A DNA stretch of 6,871 nucleotides from Methylococcaceae bacterium (GTDB taxonomy: Bacteria; Pseudomonadota; Gammaproteobacteria; Methylococcales; UBA1147), in contig JAKEEL010000171.1 of assembly GCA_022616595.1 (NCBI GenBank), positions 1-6,871 of the forward strand, given 5' to 3'. Below the pieces are notes generated by a model, which saw only the letters and a program-made list of their open reading frames with translations, searched no databases and was not told where the DNA came from. Below, in pieces: positions 5,001 to 6,871 of the stretch. The translations under genes and the position numbers were made by a program. The number at the start of each line of letters is the position of its first letter. Positions within the stretch are counted from its first letter, which is position 1.

Positions 5001-6291
5001 GGAAGCCGGCGGACCGAATCGGTCCACCGGGCTTGAACGGCCCTCCGGGTGGCGCGCACGCCTCGACCGCTGGTTTCATGCGAGGGCGCATTCGTCCGTG
5101 GTGGCCCCGGCGGGGCACGAGGGGCATACCGATCCGGGAAGCGAGACCGGGCAGCTCCGCCAGGAGCTGGCCTCCACTCGCGACTACCTGCAATCGCTCA
5201 TCGAGCAGCAGGACGCCTCCAACGAGGAGCTGCGCTCGGCCAACGAGGAGATCCTCTCCTCGAACGAGGAACTGCAGAGCACCAACGAAGAACTCGAGAC
5301 CGCCAAGGAGGAGTTGCAGTCGACTAACGAGGAGTTGTCTACCGTCAACGAGCAGCTCCAGCACCGCAACCTGGAGCTCAACCAGACCACCAACGATCTC
5401 CAGAACCTGCTCACCAGCGCCAACCTCCCGGTGGTCATGGTGGGGCCGGACTTGCGGATCCGGCGGCTGACGCCGCCGGCGCGCAAGATCATGAACCTCC
5501 TGCCCGCCGATCTCGGCCGGCCCATCGGGGATTTCAGGGCCAACGTGGACCTCCCCGATCTCGAGGCCCTCATCGTCGAAGTCATCGACGAGGTTCAGGT
5601 CCGGGATCGCGCCGGCCGCTGCTACTTCCTGCGCATCCATCCCTACCGCACGGCCGAAAACAAGATCGACGGGGCGGTGCTGGTGCTGCTCGACATCGAC
5701 GAACTCAAACGCGGCGAGGCCGCGCTGCGCGAGAGCGAGGCGCGTTTTCGCGGCCTCGCCGACACGGCCCCGGTCCTGATCTGGATATCGGATACCGACC
5801 GGCGATGCACGTATTTCAACCAGCCGTGGCTGGACTTCACCGGCCGCAGTCTGGAACAGGAGCTGGGCGACGGCTGGTTCGAAGGGGTCCACCCAGACGA
5901 TCGCGCGCGCTGCCTCGGCACCTACGTCGACGCGTTCGACGCGCGCCGCCCGTTCGAGATGGAGTACCGGCTGCGCCGGCACGACGGCGACTACCGCTGC
6001 GTCCTCGATACCGGCAGACCGCGGATGACGTCCGGGGGCTTCGAGGGTTACATCGGCTCATGTATCGACATCACCGAACGCAAGCGCTCGGAAGAGGCGC
6101 TGCGCGACAGCGAGGAGCGGCTGAGCCTGGCCATCCACGGCACGGAGATGGGCACCTGGGATTCGGATCTCCGCACCGGCAAGGCGATCTGGTCCGAGAC
6201 CTACTTCCGGATCCTCGGTTACCAGCTCGTCCTTGGCGGCGAAGCCACGGTGGAGATGCAGTGGGAGCGCGTCCACCCAGACGATCGGGAG
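4990..6291 (+). pseudogene. Middle part of the broken gene: coiled coil and PAS domains
   Basis: After the break at about 4990 the coding frame shifts. The first residues, LFEEAGGPNRSTG, resemble the end of the domain that follows CheR in CheB-CheR-PAS fusions (typically LVLFEEA). A linker with QLRQELASTRDYLQSLIEQQ leads to a long heptad coiled coil (5221-5388). Next comes a first PAS domain of the kind found after such coils (NLLTSANLPVVMVGPDLRIR to DGAVLVLLDIDELKR, about 5404-5720). The second PAS is about 5737-6110 (FRGLADTAPVLIWISDTD, GVHPDDRARC, GSCIDITERKRSEEALRDSE). The third begins near 6115 (LAIHGTEMGTWDSDLRTG, ERVHPDDREG). There is no natural start codon for this part, so it depended on the CheB part for translation. 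At the G-run 6291-6296 the frame is lost; continuing without correction gives an Arg-rich nonsense tail to 6510. PAS ligands or cofactors cannot be inferred. Confidence 0.83.
5221..5388 (+). repeat. Heptad repeat coiled coil (NEELxST type)
   Basis: Eight consecutive 7-residue units (21 bases each) run NEELRSA, NEEILSS, NEELQST, NEELETA, KEELQST, NEELSTV, NEQLQHR, NLELNQT. The Leu/Ile and Asn positions recur exactly, making a parallel signalling coiled coil. This block is a hallmark of CheB-CheR-PAS fusion proteins and links the chemotaxis-type enzymes to the PAS sensors. The repeats are at the protein level with partial DNA similarity. Confidence 0.88.
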
Positions 6292-6292
6292 G

Positions 6293-6871
6293 GGGGTCCA
6301 ACGGGCTATCGAGGAAGCGAAACAGAACCGCACGCGCTATGCTTCCGAATACCGTATCGTCCGCGCCGACGATGGCGAGGTGCGCTGGCTGTCGGTGTTC
6401 GGGCGCTTCCTGTACGACGAGGCCGGCGAGGCGCGGCGCTTCGTGGGTGTCTGCTACGACATCAGCGAGCGCCGCGAAGCCAAGGCGCTCGGGCATCAGG
6501 CGTCCCATGACTCGCTCACCGGCCTCGTCAACCGGGCAGAACTGGAACGCCGCCTGGCAAGAGTGCTGGCGGGCGCCGACGCAGAAGAGCCCCACGCGCT
6601 TCTCTATCTCGACCTCGACCAGTTCAAGCTCGTCAACGACACCTGCGGCCATATGGCGGGCGATGAGCTTTTGCGCCAGCTCCCGGTCGTGCTCGAGGGG
6701 CCGTTGCGCAAGCGCGATACCTTGGCGCGCCTCGGCGGAGACGAGTTCGGGATCCTGCTGGAACACTGCCCGGAGGACCAAGCGCTGCGCATCGCGCAGC
6801 AACTCGTGGAAGCCATCGAGGAATTTCCATTCGCCTGGGAGGACAAGCGTTTCACCATCGGCGCCAGCATC
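6293..6871 (+). pseudogene. 3' part of the broken gene: end of third PAS and GGDEF diguanylate cyclase domain, cut by window end
   Basis: In this frame the third PAS domain continues, VQRAIEEAKQNRTRYASEYR, DGEVRWLSVFGRFLYDEAGE, FVGVCYDISERREAK. A GGDEF domain follows: HDSLTGLVNRAELERRL, LLYLDLDQFKLVNDTCGH, MAGDELLRQLPVVL and the active-site RLGGDEFGILLEH (GGDEF at 6734-6748). An RKRD inhibitory site (6707-6718) stands five residues before GGDEF, the correct spacing for product feedback by cyclic di-GMP. The domain would convert two GTP to cyclic di-GMP. It is joined to the preceding part if one G is removed from the G6 run at 6291-6296. The window ends inside the domain (TIGASI), and an EAL domain often follows in proteins of this kind but cannot be seen. 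As a separate piece it has no natural start. Confidence 0.85.

Noticed and set aside
5221..5388. 21-base periodic repeat as a possible CRISPR or tandem DNA repeat
   Set aside because: The periodicity is that of protein heptads; there are no conserved repeat-spacer units, and DNA identity between units is only partial.
4182..5982. Long minus-strand ORFs (281 and 363 codons) opposite the CheB, coiled-coil and PAS regions
   Set aside because: High GC makes long antisense frames common; the plus strand carries catalytic and family motifs, whereas these have only repetitive Leu/Val/Arg-rich sequence mirroring the heptads.
6071..6802. Minus-strand ORF (243 codons) opposite the PAS/GGDEF region
   Set aside because: Shadow of the GGDEF gene; the plus-strand frame has intact GGDEF and I-site motifs.
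1..6871. tRNA, rRNA, CRISPR array, riboswitch or a new defence system
   Set aside because: No cloverleaf, rRNA-like sequence, repeat-spacer array or recognised riboswitch core was seen. The only defence-like module is an ordinary BrnT/BrnA pair.

Overview
The window looks like a genome segment from a proteobacterium, probably a gammaproteobacterium. I judge this from the type of FmdB-like protein, the RpfG-type REC/HD-GYP regulator, a BrnT/BrnA pair and IS110 and IS4 remnants. No species can be named from the sequence alone. By eye there are three composition zones: a moderate-GC left part (1 to about 3750), a short AT-rich patch (about 3750-4040), and a very GC-rich right part (about 4060 to the end).

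Left part, almost all on the minus strand. At the left edge, the first third of an IS110 transposase (3-152) runs directly into a beheaded membrane-anchored hypothetical protein (153-318); each truncates the other. Next come a solitary periplasmic solute-binding protein (399-1133) and, 36 bases upstream of it, an FmdB-like small Cys-containing protein (1170-1421), probably one transcription unit with a recognisable -10 box and ribosome binding site. Upstream again is an intact REC/HD-GYP response regulator (1544-2575), predicted to degrade cyclic di-GMP.

Middle part, accessory DNA. A three-armed palindrome (2687-2720) abuts an IS4 family transposase N-terminal remnant (2721-3083). It is followed by a BrnT/BrnA toxin-antitoxin pair (minus strand, 3196-3746) in which the toxin start is out of frame by one base in a six-base homopolymer. 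Next is an 87-codon unrecognised ORF (3812-4075) whose end lies inside a good intrinsic terminator.

Right part, plus strand. From about 4179 to the window end lies one broken large signalling gene. It has a CheB methylesterase domain with all three catalytic residues, the beginning of a CheR N-terminal domain, an apparent out-of-frame deletion of the rest of CheR, a heptad coiled coil, three PAS domains and a GGDEF diguanylate cyclase domain with an intact GGDEF motif and I-site. A second frameshift sits in a G6 run inside the third PAS domain. The window ends inside the GGDEF domain.

Functionally the common theme is cyclic di-GMP and environmental sensing: an intact phosphodiesterase on the left and a decayed cyclase on the right. 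I found no convincing undescribed system. The most interesting signals are the junctions (IS110/hypothetical, IS4/palindrome, the CheR deletion and the GC step) and two +1 shifts in homopolymers, which could be either decay or read errors.
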